Origin: Candidatus Levybacteria bacterium RIFCSPHIGHO2_01_FULL_36_15b
GTDB lineage: Bacteria; Patescibacteriota; Microgenomatia; Levybacterales; UBA12049
Length of the DNA stretch: 38,814 bases
Reading direction: 5' to 3'
Assembly: GCA_001782045.1 (NCBI GenBank)
Contig: MFNK01000003.1
Coordinates: forward strand, 165,905-204,718
The notes below the pieces were generated by a model. It saw only the letters and a program-made list of their open reading frames with translations. It was not told where the DNA came from and searched no databases. Position numbers and translations under genes: made by a program. Each line of letters opens with the position of its first letter. Position 1 is the stretch's first letter. This document shows positions 18,524 to 26,950 of this stretch, one piece after another.

Positions 18524-18600
18524 TGGCGGGCTCGGCCGGATTCGAACCGGTGATCTCCTCCGTGACAGGGAGGCGTGATAGGCCTCTTCACTACGAGCCC
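18524..18600 (-). tRNA. tRNA-Asp (anticodon GTC), CCA apparently encoded
   Basis: Acceptor GGGCTCG/CGAGCCC, anticodon arm CCTCC-CTGTCAC-GGAGG, T-arm GGTTCGAATCC, 3' G-CCA. Confidence 0.93.
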
Positions 18601-18611
18601 TTGCTTTTGGT

Positions 18612-18640
18612 ATTTTAAACAATATTTGAACTTGAGTCAA
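18612..18640 (-). promoter_or_regulatory. tRNA-Asp promoter
   Basis: Minus strand TTGACT (18635-18640) - 17 bp - TAAAAT (18612-18617). Confidence 0.7.
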
Positions 18641-18661
18641 TCTGTATGGTAATATTTTGTC

Positions 18662-20431
18662 ATGTCTAACCTTGAGATTTCAAAACTTTTAAAAAATATT
18701 GCCACTGCATACACAATAAAGAACGAAAAAAAATATAGGTTTCAAATAATAGCCTATCAAAAGGCTTCAGAGTCGATTGCAAATTTAAACGGAGAAGTAT
18801 CTGACTATTTTAAAGAAGGATCACTGGAACTTTTACCGGGCATAGGACCTTCTATTCGTTCTCATTTAGAAGAACTATTCGAAAAAGGAGAAGTAAAGCG
18901 TTTTAATTGGGTACTAAAAGGGATCCCGAAGTCTGTTTTTGTATTAACGGATATACCAACTTTTGGTCCTAAGAAAGCCTTTAGGCTTGTTATGGAATTT
19001 AAATTGGAAAACGAAAATACAGCAATTAATGACCTATCGACAATTGCCAAGCAAGGAAAAATTTCACATCTTGAGGGCTTTGGCGAAAAAAGCGAAAAAG
19101 ATATTCTACTCTCAATTGAGGAATTCAAAGCAGGAAAAGGGAAAACAACGCGCATGATTCTTCCATATGCATTCGAAACCGCAGAAAAGGTAAAAAATTA
19201 CTTGCAAAAAGAAAGTGCTGTAAAACAAGTAGAGGCATTGGGCAGCTTAAGAAGAAGGGTCTCTACTGTTGGAGATATTGATTTTGCGGTTGCTACGGAT
19301 AATCCCAGTAAGGTTATTGAACACTTTATTAATTATCCTTTTAAGGAAAGAGTAATAGAAAAAGGAGAGGTATCGGCATCAATTTTGATTTCTGGTGGTA
19401 AACAAATTGATCTTTTAGTTCAACCCGTAGAAGCCTTTGGTTCATTACTTCAGCACTTTACGGGAAGCAAAAATCATAATGTTCATTTAAGAGAATACGC
19501 ATTAAGCAAGGGACTTTCTCTTTCAGAATATGGTATAAAAAATACTAAAACTAAAAATAAAGTTTTAAAAAAATATTCAAGCGAAAAGGATTTCTATGAA
19601 GCTCTTGGAATGAAATGGATTCCGCCAGAACTTAGAGAAGATAATGGAGAAATAGAGCTTTCAATTGGCAGCAAGCTTCCAAAAATTGTTGAACTTAGTG
19701 ATATTAAGGGAGATTTTCATATTCATTCCAGCTTTCCAATTGAACCAAGTCATGATTCCGGGTTAAATTCTATGGAGGAAATGCTTAAAAAAGCGACTTT
19801 ACTAGGGTATGAATATTTAGGATTTTCAGAGCATAATCCAAGTTTGAATAACCATACAAGTTCACAAATCTACGAAATATTAAAAAAAAGAGATAAAAAA
19901 ATTGAACAACTTAAATCTAACAAGAAAAATGTTCGGATATTCAAATTACTCGAAGTTGATATTTTACCAAACGGAGATCTTGCATTAGACGATAAATCCC
20001 TAGAGCTTTTAGATGCTGCTATTGTTTCAATTCATAGCATATTTAATATGAATAGAGACGAAATGACTAGAAGAGTATTAAAAGGACTTTCAAGCAAAAA
20101 AGCAAAAATACTAGCGCATCCTACGGGTAGGCTTTTAAATAACAGAAACGGTTACGATTTAGATTTTGAAATAATATTTAATTATTGTAAAGAAAATAAT
20201 AAAGCTCTTGAGATAAATAGCTGGCCACAAAGATTGGATTTACCGGATACACTCGTAAAACGAGCTGTTGAAAAAGGCATAAAACTTGTTATAAATAGCG
20301 ACAGTCATGCTGCAAATCAAATGGAATTGCTAAAATATGGAGTCTTCGTTGCGAGAAGAGGTTGGGCAACGCCGAATGACATTCTTAATACAATGACGTA
20401 TAATAATGTAGCTAATTGGTTTAATTCTTAA
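18662..20431 (+). CDS. polX: DNA polymerase/3'-5' exonuclease PolX (X-family polymerase + PHP domain)
   Basis: HhH motifs LLPGIGPSIRSHLEELF, polymerase GSLRRRVSTVGDIDFAV, PHP domain GDFHIHSSF. Confidence 0.93.
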   Translation: MSNLEISKLLKNIATAYTIKNEKKYRFQIIAYQKASESIANLNGEVSDYFKEGSLELLPGIGPSIRSHLEELFEKGEVKRFNWVLKGIPKSVFVLTDIPTFGPKKAFRLVMEFKLENENTAINDLSTIAKQGKISHLEGFGEKSEKDILLSIEEFKAGKGKTTRMILPYAFETAEKVKNYLQKESAVKQVEALGSLRRRVSTVGDIDFAVATDNPSKVIEHFINYPFKERVIEKGEVSASILISGGKQIDLLVQPVEAFGSLLQHFTGSKNHNVHLREYALSKGLSLSEYGIKNTKTKNKVLKKYSSEKDFYEALGMKWIPPELREDNGEIELSIGSKLPKIVELSDIKGDFHIHSSFPIEPSHDSGLNSMEEMLKKATLLGYEYLGFSEHNPSLNNHTSSQIYEILKKRDKKIEQLKSNKKNVRIFKLLEVDILPNGDLALDDKSLELLDAAIVSIHSIFNMNRDEMTRRVLKGLSSKKAKILAHPTGRLLNNRNGYDLDFEIIFNYCKENNKALEINSWPQRLDLPDTLVKRAVEKGIKLVINSDSHAANQMELLKYGVFVARRGWATPNDILNTMTYNNVANWFNS

Positions 20432-20443
20432 GGAGGTGAGATT

Positions 20444-20989
20444 ATGAATATTTGGATAATAATTGCCCTTATCGCAGTAGCAGCTTTCATTTGGTTTTTG
20501 TACAACAGTATAATTGTTGCAAAACTAAGAATTTCAGAGGCTCTTTCTCAAATTGACGTTCAACTTAAACGAAGAACAGACTTAATACCCAATCTTGTTG
20601 AAACAGTAAAGGGGTATGCAAAACACGAAAAAGATTTATTTGAGAAAGTTACAAAAGAAAGAGCAAGCTTGGTTTCAGCAAAGAGCCCAGCACAAAAAGC
20701 CGAAGCAAATAATATGCTGTCGGAAACTCTTAAATCGATATTCGCTGTTGCAGAGGCTTACCCTGACTTAAAAGCTAGCCAAAATTTCTTAGAACTTCAA
20801 GAAGAAATTTCAGATACGGAAAATAAAATTGCTTATGCAAGACAGTTCTATAATTCAAACGTTTTGGACTATAATACAAAATTGAAAGTGTTTCCTAACG
20901 TTTTTATAGCTGGACTTTTTAACTTTAAAGAGGCTGAGTTTTTTGCGGCTTCAGATGAAGAAAAAAAAGAAGTTAAAGTTAAATTTTAA
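20444..20989 (+). CDS. lemA: LemA family protein
   Basis: [44 protein letters not shown]; strong SD AAGGAGGTGAG at 20430-20440. Confidence 0.95.
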   Translation: MNIWIIIALIAVAAFIWFLYNSIIVAKLRISEALSQIDVQLKRRTDLIPNLVETVKGYAKHEKDLFEKVTKERASLVSAKSPAQKAEANNMLSETLKSIFAVAEAYPDLKASQNFLELQEEISDTENKIAYARQFYNSNVLDYNTKLKVFPNVFIAGLFNFKEAEFFAASDEEKKEVKVKF

Positions 20990-20991
20990 CG

Positions 20992-21879
20992 ATGAATATC
21001 TATTCTGCTATTTCTTCCAATAAATACAAGACTTGGATAATAATGGTATTGTTTGTGCTTATAATCACAACTTTAGTATACGTTTTTTCTAAGGCGATGG
21101 GTTTTAGCAGTTTGGGTTTAGCAGGATTTGCTCTTATTATCGCAGGCTTTACAAGTATTGGGAGCTACTACTTTTCTGACAAATTAGTCCTTGCAACTAC
21201 CGGTGCAAAGCAAATCAGAAAACAAGACTATCCTGAGTATTTCAGAATAGTAGAGAATCTCTGCATCGGCGCAGGACTTCCTGCTCCAAAAATATACGTA
21301 ATTAATGACCCATCACCAAATGCATTTGCAACCGGCCGAGATCCAAAGCACGCTGTAGTATGCGCAACGACTGGTTTACTTTCTATTATGAGTGAATCCG
21401 AGCTTGAAGGAGTTATTGCCCATGAATTGTCCCACATTAAAAATTACGACATAAGACTTATGGGAGTTGTTGCAGTACTTGTTGGATTTGTTGCAATTTT
21501 ATCTGATATTTTTATACGGATGACTTTCTACTCGGATGACAGAGATAGCAAGGGTAATCAAATTTTTTTAATTTTAGCCATATTTTTTGCAATTATATCT
21601 CCTATTGCTGCTACTTTAATTCAGCTTGCAATTTCAAGAAAAAGAGAATTTCTTGCAGACGCTTCGGGAGTACTTTTAACAAGATATCCCGAAGGGCTTG
21701 CTTCGGCGTTAGAAAAACTTGCAAGAGATCATACGGCACCCAAAACTGCAAGTAATGCTACTGCTCATTTATTTATAGAAAATCCGTTTGATAATAAAAA
21801 GGTCAAAAACTTTTTTACGAGTCTATTTAATACTCACCCTCCGCTTGAAGAAAGAATAAAAATCCTGCGATCAATGTAA
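20992..21879 (+). CDS. htpX: M48 family zinc metalloprotease HtpX
   Basis: IAHELSHIKNYDIRLM zinc motif, REFLADASGVLLTRYPEGLASALEKLA. Confidence 0.93.
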   Translation: MNIYSAISSNKYKTWIIMVLFVLIITTLVYVFSKAMGFSSLGLAGFALIIAGFTSIGSYYFSDKLVLATTGAKQIRKQDYPEYFRIVENLCIGAGLPAPKIYVINDPSPNAFATGRDPKHAVVCATTGLLSIMSESELEGVIAHELSHIKNYDIRLMGVVAVLVGFVAILSDIFIRMTFYSDDRDSKGNQIFLILAIFFAIISPIAATLIQLAISRKREFLADASGVLLTRYPEGLASALEKLARDHTAPKTASNATAHLFIENPFDNKKVKNFFTSLFNTHPPLEERIKILRSM

Positions 21880-21884
21880 TCTAA

Positions 21885-23171
21885 ATGAGATTAGTCAACG
21901 TTTTTTTAATTGTATTTGGAAAATTTTTTATATTTTTAAGCAAGTTTACAAACTTAGGTTCCGGCTCTACTTGGCCTGGGCATATTGCACTGAAAATAAA
22001 CCCCAATTTTAATAAACAACTACTTAAAAGTACAAATGCAGTAAAGATTGTAATAGCAGGCACAAACGGAAAGACCACTACAGGAAGCCTTATTAATAGA
22101 GTTTTAATATCAAATAAAAAAACAGTTGCGCATAATCAGGCAGGCGCAAACCTTTTAAATGGGCTTGCATCATCCTTAATTCATAATTCAAATACATTAG
22201 GATTAATTAAAAAAAACTACATAATTTTTGAAAGCGACGAATTTGCGCTGCCACAAATACTTGAAAATATTAACCCCGATTACCTAATTTGTCTAAATTT
22301 ATTTAGGGATCAACTAGATAGATATGGAGAGCTAGATGAAATTGCAAAAAAATGGAAAGAAACAATTAAGAAACTTAGTAAAAACACTACGCTAATACTT
22401 AATGCTGATGACCCGTTAGTTTCATATTTGGGAGACGGTAGAAAAAATACCTTATATTTTGGGCTAAGCGAAAAAGAAAATTTAAAAAGAATTAAACATG
22501 GAGCAGATTCATTACGATGTCCAAAATGCTCATACATGCTTACTTTTAACAAGGTTTACTTTTCTCATTTAGGAGATTGGCATTGTGAAAAGTGTGGCTT
22601 AAAAAGACCAAAACTGTCAATTTCAAATTTTAAGTATTATCCGCTTCCCGGAATATACAATAGATACAACATCCTAGCTGCTTCGCTGCTTCTATTAAAA
22701 GAGAGGTATAACGAGAGGCAAATTATAAACGGATTAAAATTGTTTACCCCTGTTTTTGGAAGACAGGAAAAAATAAGATATAAAAATCACGACATAATTA
22801 TTTTCCTTTCAAAAAATCCCACCAGCTTTAATGAATCACTGTCAACAATTAAGGATTTAAACGAAAAAAATCTAATGTTTGTAATTAATGATAGAATTCC
22901 GGACGGATTAGATGTTTCCTGGATATGGGATATAGGGATAGAGCGGATAATAGACAAAAGCTATAACATATCCGTATCTGGAGATAGGTGTTATGACATG
23001 GGAATAAGACTAAAATACGCAGAATTGTTTACGCATATCGAGCAAGATCTTAAAACCGCAATAGATAAAATGATTTCGGGACTTGAAAAAGACGAAAAGC
23101 TATATATTCTTCCTAACTATTCCGCGATGCTTGATATTCGGAAAATTCTTTTAGGAAGAAAGCTCTTATGA
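21885..23171 (+). CDS. murT: Lipid II isoglutaminyl synthase subunit MurT (Mur ligase-like)
   Basis: AGTNGKTTTGSLI P-loop, CPKCSYML...CEKCGLKRP zinc ribbon typical of MurT, C-terminal DUF1727 region. Confidence 0.88.
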   Translation: MRLVNVFLIVFGKFFIFLSKFTNLGSGSTWPGHIALKINPNFNKQLLKSTNAVKIVIAGTNGKTTTGSLINRVLISNKKTVAHNQAGANLLNGLASSLIHNSNTLGLIKKNYIIFESDEFALPQILENINPDYLICLNLFRDQLDRYGELDEIAKKWKETIKKLSKNTTLILNADDPLVSYLGDGRKNTLYFGLSEKENLKRIKHGADSLRCPKCSYMLTFNKVYFSHLGDWHCEKCGLKRPKLSISNFKYYPLPGIYNRYNILAASLLLLKERYNERQIINGLKLFTPVFGRQEKIRYKNHDIIIFLSKNPTSFNESLSTIKDLNEKNLMFVINDRIPDGLDVSWIWDIGIERIIDKSYNISVSGDRCYDMGIRLKYAELFTHIEQDLKTAIDKMISGLEKDEKLYILPNYSAMLDIRKILLGRKLL

Positions 23172-23923
23172 AATACTCTTTAACTATTGGCTGGCTATAT
23201 CCTGAACTCATGAACATATATGGAGATATAGGCAATATTACAACTTTGATAAAAAGATGTGAGTGGAGAAATATTAATTCAGAGGTAAAAATGCTAAACC
23301 CCGGATTTAAATCTGAAGAACTTGTTAATTGTAATTTATTAATTATGGGTGGGGCTCAAGATAAGCAACAAACAGTAGTTAATAAAGATCTAAAAAGGGT
23401 AAAGAAAGAACTGTGCCAAATGATTGAAAAGGGAATTCCTGGACTTTATGTATGCGGAGGATTTCAATTTTTAGGAAAGTACTACAAGGAAGCAGACGGT
23501 ACTATTATAGATGGGCTTGGGGTGCTTGATTTATATACTGAAAATTCCGGCGAAAACATTGATAGGCTTATTGGGAATATGGTATTCATGCCTGAAGTTA
23601 AAGAATTAAATAAACCTATTGTTGGTTTTGAAAACCATGGTGGAAGAACTTATTTGGGAAGGAAAATTAAGCCGTTTGGAAAAGTTATTAAAGGGTTCGG
23701 GAATAATGGAAAAGACTTAACAGAAGGAGCTATTTACAAAGAAACTTTTGGAACATATTCGCATGGACCTATTTTGCCTAAAAACCCGGAATTTGCCGAT
23801 TATTTAATAACAAAGGCTTTAGAAAAAAAATATAATTCAAGAATTACCTTAAAATCCCTGGATGGTTCCTTGGAGGATAATGCAAGACTAGTAATTGCTA
23901 AAAGCCTTGACATTGAAATATAA
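23168..23923 (+). CDS. gatD: Lipid II isoglutaminyl synthase glutaminase subunit GatD
   Basis: MNIYGDIGNITTL, catalytic Cys in GLYVCGGFQFLG, GFENHGGRT, SHGPILPKNPEFAD; ATGA overlap with murT. Confidence 0.9.
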   Translation: MKYSLTIGWLYPELMNIYGDIGNITTLIKRCEWRNINSEVKMLNPGFKSEELVNCNLLIMGGAQDKQQTVVNKDLKRVKKELCQMIEKGIPGLYVCGGFQFLGKYYKEADGTIIDGLGVLDLYTENSGENIDRLIGNMVFMPEVKELNKPIVGFENHGGRTYLGRKIKPFGKVIKGFGNNGKDLTEGAIYKETFGTYSHGPILPKNPEFADYLITKALEKKYNSRITLKSLDGSLEDNARLVIAKSLDIEI

Positions 23924-23931
23924 TAATTTTG

Positions 23932-24216
23932 ATGAAATTCGATGTTTCCCACATTGCCAAACTGGCAAATCTTACTTTAAATCCCTCAGAAAAAAATAAG
24001 TTGGAAAAGGAATTAGAAGAAACTCTTAAGTTTATTAATAACTTAAACGAAATTGATACCACGGGAATTGAGCCTACTTCTCAAGTAACTGGATTGGAAA
24101 ACATAACAAGAGAAGACGAGGCAATTCCTTCTTTTCCGCAAGATGATGCACTTAAAAATGCGAAATTAACACACAACGGATTTTTTAAAGTTAAAGCAAT
24201 TTTGAATAATGAATAA
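23932..24216 (+). CDS. gatC: Asp-tRNA(Asn)/Glu-tRNA(Gln) amidotransferase subunit C
   Basis: VSHIAKLANLTL...FINNLNEIDTTGIEPTSQVTGLENITREDE; ATG at 23932 preferred over the TTG at 23929. Confidence 0.9.
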   Translation: MKFDVSHIAKLANLTLNPSEKNKLEKELEETLKFINNLNEIDTTGIEPTSQVTGLENITREDEAIPSFPQDDALKNAKLTHNGFFKVKAILNNE

Positions 24217-25630
24217 GCTAAATGAGCATACTATTAAACAAGCGAGGGAAGGTTTAAGAAGGAAAGATTTTAGTTCTGTTGAATTAACCAAAGCCTGTCT
24301 TGAGCAAATTAATAAAGCTGAGCCTAGTATAAATGCCTTTGTCACAATCTGCAAAAAAGAAGCGCTAGTGCAAGCAAAAGAAGCGGACAAATTAATTTCT
24401 AGTAACCAAGATTTACCTCTGTTGGGGATTCCTATTGCAGTAAAAGATAATTTGTCTACTCTGGGAATAAGAACAACTGCATCAAGTAAGGTTTTAGACG
24501 ATTATATCCCACCTTATGATGCAACTGTAATAAAAAAATTAAAAGACGCAGGCGCTGTGCTACTTGGAAAAACTAACATGGATGCTTGGGCTCATGGCTC
24601 CTCAACGGAAACTTCAGATTATGGAACAACTAAAAACCCATGGAATACCAATCACTTACCCGGAGGTTCATCCGGCGGATCTGCTGCGGCCGTAGCAGCA
24701 GACGAGGCTATTGCGGCAATTGGAACCGAAACTGCAGGCTCTATTAGACAACCTGCTTCGTGGTGTGGAGTTGTAGGCCTTAAGCCAACATATGGAAGAG
24801 TTTCGCGCTACGGAGTTATTGCAATGGCATCGTCACTAGATTCTCCTGGCCCTATTACTAAAACTGTTGAAGATTCTGCTTCCCTGTTACAGGTTTTGGC
24901 TGGAAAAGATGAATATGATGCCACTACTTCCCCACTACCGATAGGGGACTATACACTACCCATAGAGAGCAAATTAAATAATTTAAAAATTGGAATTTCA
25001 GACGAATATTTTATCGAAGGAATAGATGTAGAAGTTAAACGAGAAGTTCTGGATTCAATTAAGAAGTTTGAAGAAATGGGTGCAAAAATAGAAAAAATTA
25101 AACTTTTTGACCCGCGTTACGCAATAGATGTATATACAATAATCCAGCGTTCTGAAGTAAGCTCTAATCTAGCTCGATATGATGGTATTCGTTATGGCTC
25201 TGAAAGAGAAAAATTTGGAGATGAAGCAAAAAGAAGAATTATATTAGGAACATATGCATTATCTTCCGGATATTATGATCAATATTATAATAAAGCCTCC
25301 AAAGTCAGGTCTGTAATTATTGAGGATTTTAAGAAGGCTTTTGAAAAAATAGACGTAATACTTACTCCTACTTCCCCATCGCTTCCCCTTCCGATCGGAG
25401 CAACTAATAAATCTATAATGTTTGGAGAAATTGCTGATGTATTAGTTGAACCATCTTCAATTGCAGGATTGCCTGGAATAAGTATTCCCATTGGGTTTGC
25501 AAAAAAACTTCCAATTGGTATGCAGATAATTGGCCCACAGTTTGCTGAAGAACTAATTTTACAAGTTGCTGGAACATACGAGAAAAAGACTGAAAAGGAA
25601 GAATGGAGAAAAATAAAACCTAATTTATGA
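24209..25630 (+). CDS. gatA: Asp-tRNA(Asn)/Glu-tRNA(Gln) amidotransferase subunit A
   Basis: Amidase signature GGSSGGSAAAVAADEAIAAIGTETAGSIRQPASWCGVVGLKPTYGRVSRYG. Confidence 0.96.
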   Translation: MNKLNEHTIKQAREGLRRKDFSSVELTKACLEQINKAEPSINAFVTICKKEALVQAKEADKLISSNQDLPLLGIPIAVKDNLSTLGIRTTASSKVLDDYIPPYDATVIKKLKDAGAVLLGKTNMDAWAHGSSTETSDYGTTKNPWNTNHLPGGSSGGSAAAVAADEAIAAIGTETAGSIRQPASWCGVVGLKPTYGRVSRYGVIAMASSLDSPGPITKTVEDSASLLQVLAGKDEYDATTSPLPIGDYTLPIESKLNNLKIGISDEYFIEGIDVEVKREVLDSIKKFEEMGAKIEKIKLFDPRYAIDVYTIIQRSEVSSNLARYDGIRYGSEREKFGDEAKRRIILGTYALSSGYYDQYYNKASKVRSVIIEDFKKAFEKIDVILTPTSPSLPLPIGATNKSIMFGEIADVLVEPSSIAGLPGISIPIGFAKKLPIGMQIIGPQFAEELILQVAGTYEKKTEKEEWRKIKPNL

Positions 25631-26949
25631 AATACACGCCAGTTATTGGATTAGAAGTACACGTAGAACTAAAAACAAATTCAAAAATGTTTTGCAGATG
25701 TTCCGCAGATTACTTTGGTAAAAAACCAAACACTCACACTTGTCCCGTTTGCCTAGGGCTTCCCGGAGCACTTCCCTACCCGAATAAAAAAGCAATTGAA
25801 TGGTGCTTAATGATTGGCCTTGCACTGAATTGCGAGATTTCTTTATTTTCTAAATTTGATAGAAAAAATTACTTTTATCCAGACCTTCCTAAGGGATATC
25901 AGATTTCTCAATACGATGAGCCTTTTTGTAAAAACGGCTTTATTGATCTTTCAAATAAGAAAAGAGTTGGGATTCGAAGAGTTCACATGGAGGAAGATAC
26001 GGGAAAGTTAATTCACGAGGGAAACTCTACTTTAATTGATTTTAATCGTTCAGGAGTTCCCCTTGTGGAAATTGTAACTGACCCAGATTTTGAAAGTGCA
26101 GGTGAAGTTGTTGAATATTTAAAAAAAATACAGCAAATTGTTAGAACACTAGGCGTTTCAAATGCTGATTTAGAACGTGGAGACATGAGAATGGAGCCTA
26201 ATATATCACTGAAAAACGAAGGGCAAAAAGAATTACCAAAGTACAGAATAGAGGTTAAGAATATAAATTCCTTTAAATTAGTAGATAAAGCAATTGAGGC
26301 AGAGATTGATAGGCAAACACAAAATCCAGGACAAAGATTTCAAGCAACGATGAGATATGATGAAAAAACAAATACTACGGTAACAATGCGCTTGAAGGAA
26401 GAAGCCGCAGATTACAGGTATTTTCCCGAACCAGATATTCCCCCATTCCATTGGCAACAGGCTTACATTGAAAAACTAAAAAAGGATGCCAAAGTCATGA
26501 TGGATAAACCCTCTGAAGAAGAAGAAAGAACTCAGGAGTTACTTATCAAATTTTCACCCATCTCACCAGTAAGCGCAGCTACCATAGCAAGAGATCCCAA
26601 GTTTTATAGCTCATATGGTGGAACGGCTTCAATAGGAAAAGATGAGTTTGGAACACCATATCAAGGAACTGCAAATGCCATAATAAATCAAAAAGTACCC
26701 TTGGTAGGCATTTCTGACGAAGAAAGAGCCAAAATAATTGCAGATTTAAATAGGGTCTCTGATGTAGACGAAGACGAGTTAAATAAAACAATAGACGAGG
26801 TTTTAAAAGAAAATAAAAGTGCAGTTGAGGACTACAAAAAAGGTAAGGAAAACGCTATAATGTTTCTAGTGGGACAGGTGATGCGTATGTTTCCACAAAA
26901 AATAGACGTATCAAAAGTTAAGGCGAGTTTACTCGCGAAAATTAAGTAA
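25627..26949 (+). CDS. gatB: Asp-tRNA(Asn)/Glu-tRNA(Gln) amidotransferase subunit B
   Basis: VIGLEVHVELKTNSKMFCRCS...HTCPVCLGLPGALP, DFNRSGVPLVEIVTDPD. Confidence 0.96.
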   Translation: MKYTPVIGLEVHVELKTNSKMFCRCSADYFGKKPNTHTCPVCLGLPGALPYPNKKAIEWCLMIGLALNCEISLFSKFDRKNYFYPDLPKGYQISQYDEPFCKNGFIDLSNKKRVGIRRVHMEEDTGKLIHEGNSTLIDFNRSGVPLVEIVTDPDFESAGEVVEYLKKIQQIVRTLGVSNADLERGDMRMEPNISLKNEGQKELPKYRIEVKNINSFKLVDKAIEAEIDRQTQNPGQRFQATMRYDEKTNTTVTMRLKEEAADYRYFPEPDIPPFHWQQAYIEKLKKDAKVMMDKPSEEEERTQELLIKFSPISPVSAATIARDPKFYSSYGGTASIGKDEFGTPYQGTANAIINQKVPLVGISDEERAKIIADLNRVSDVDEDELNKTIDEVLKENKSAVEDYKKGKENAIMFLVGQVMRMFPQKIDVSKVKASLLAKIK

Positions 26950-26950
26950 A

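Noticed and set aside
18424-18618. 64-aa plus-strand ORF (AGSAGFEPVISSVTGRRDRPLHYEP)
   Set aside because: Translation across the antisense of tRNA-Asp; a classic spurious tRNA-derived ORF.
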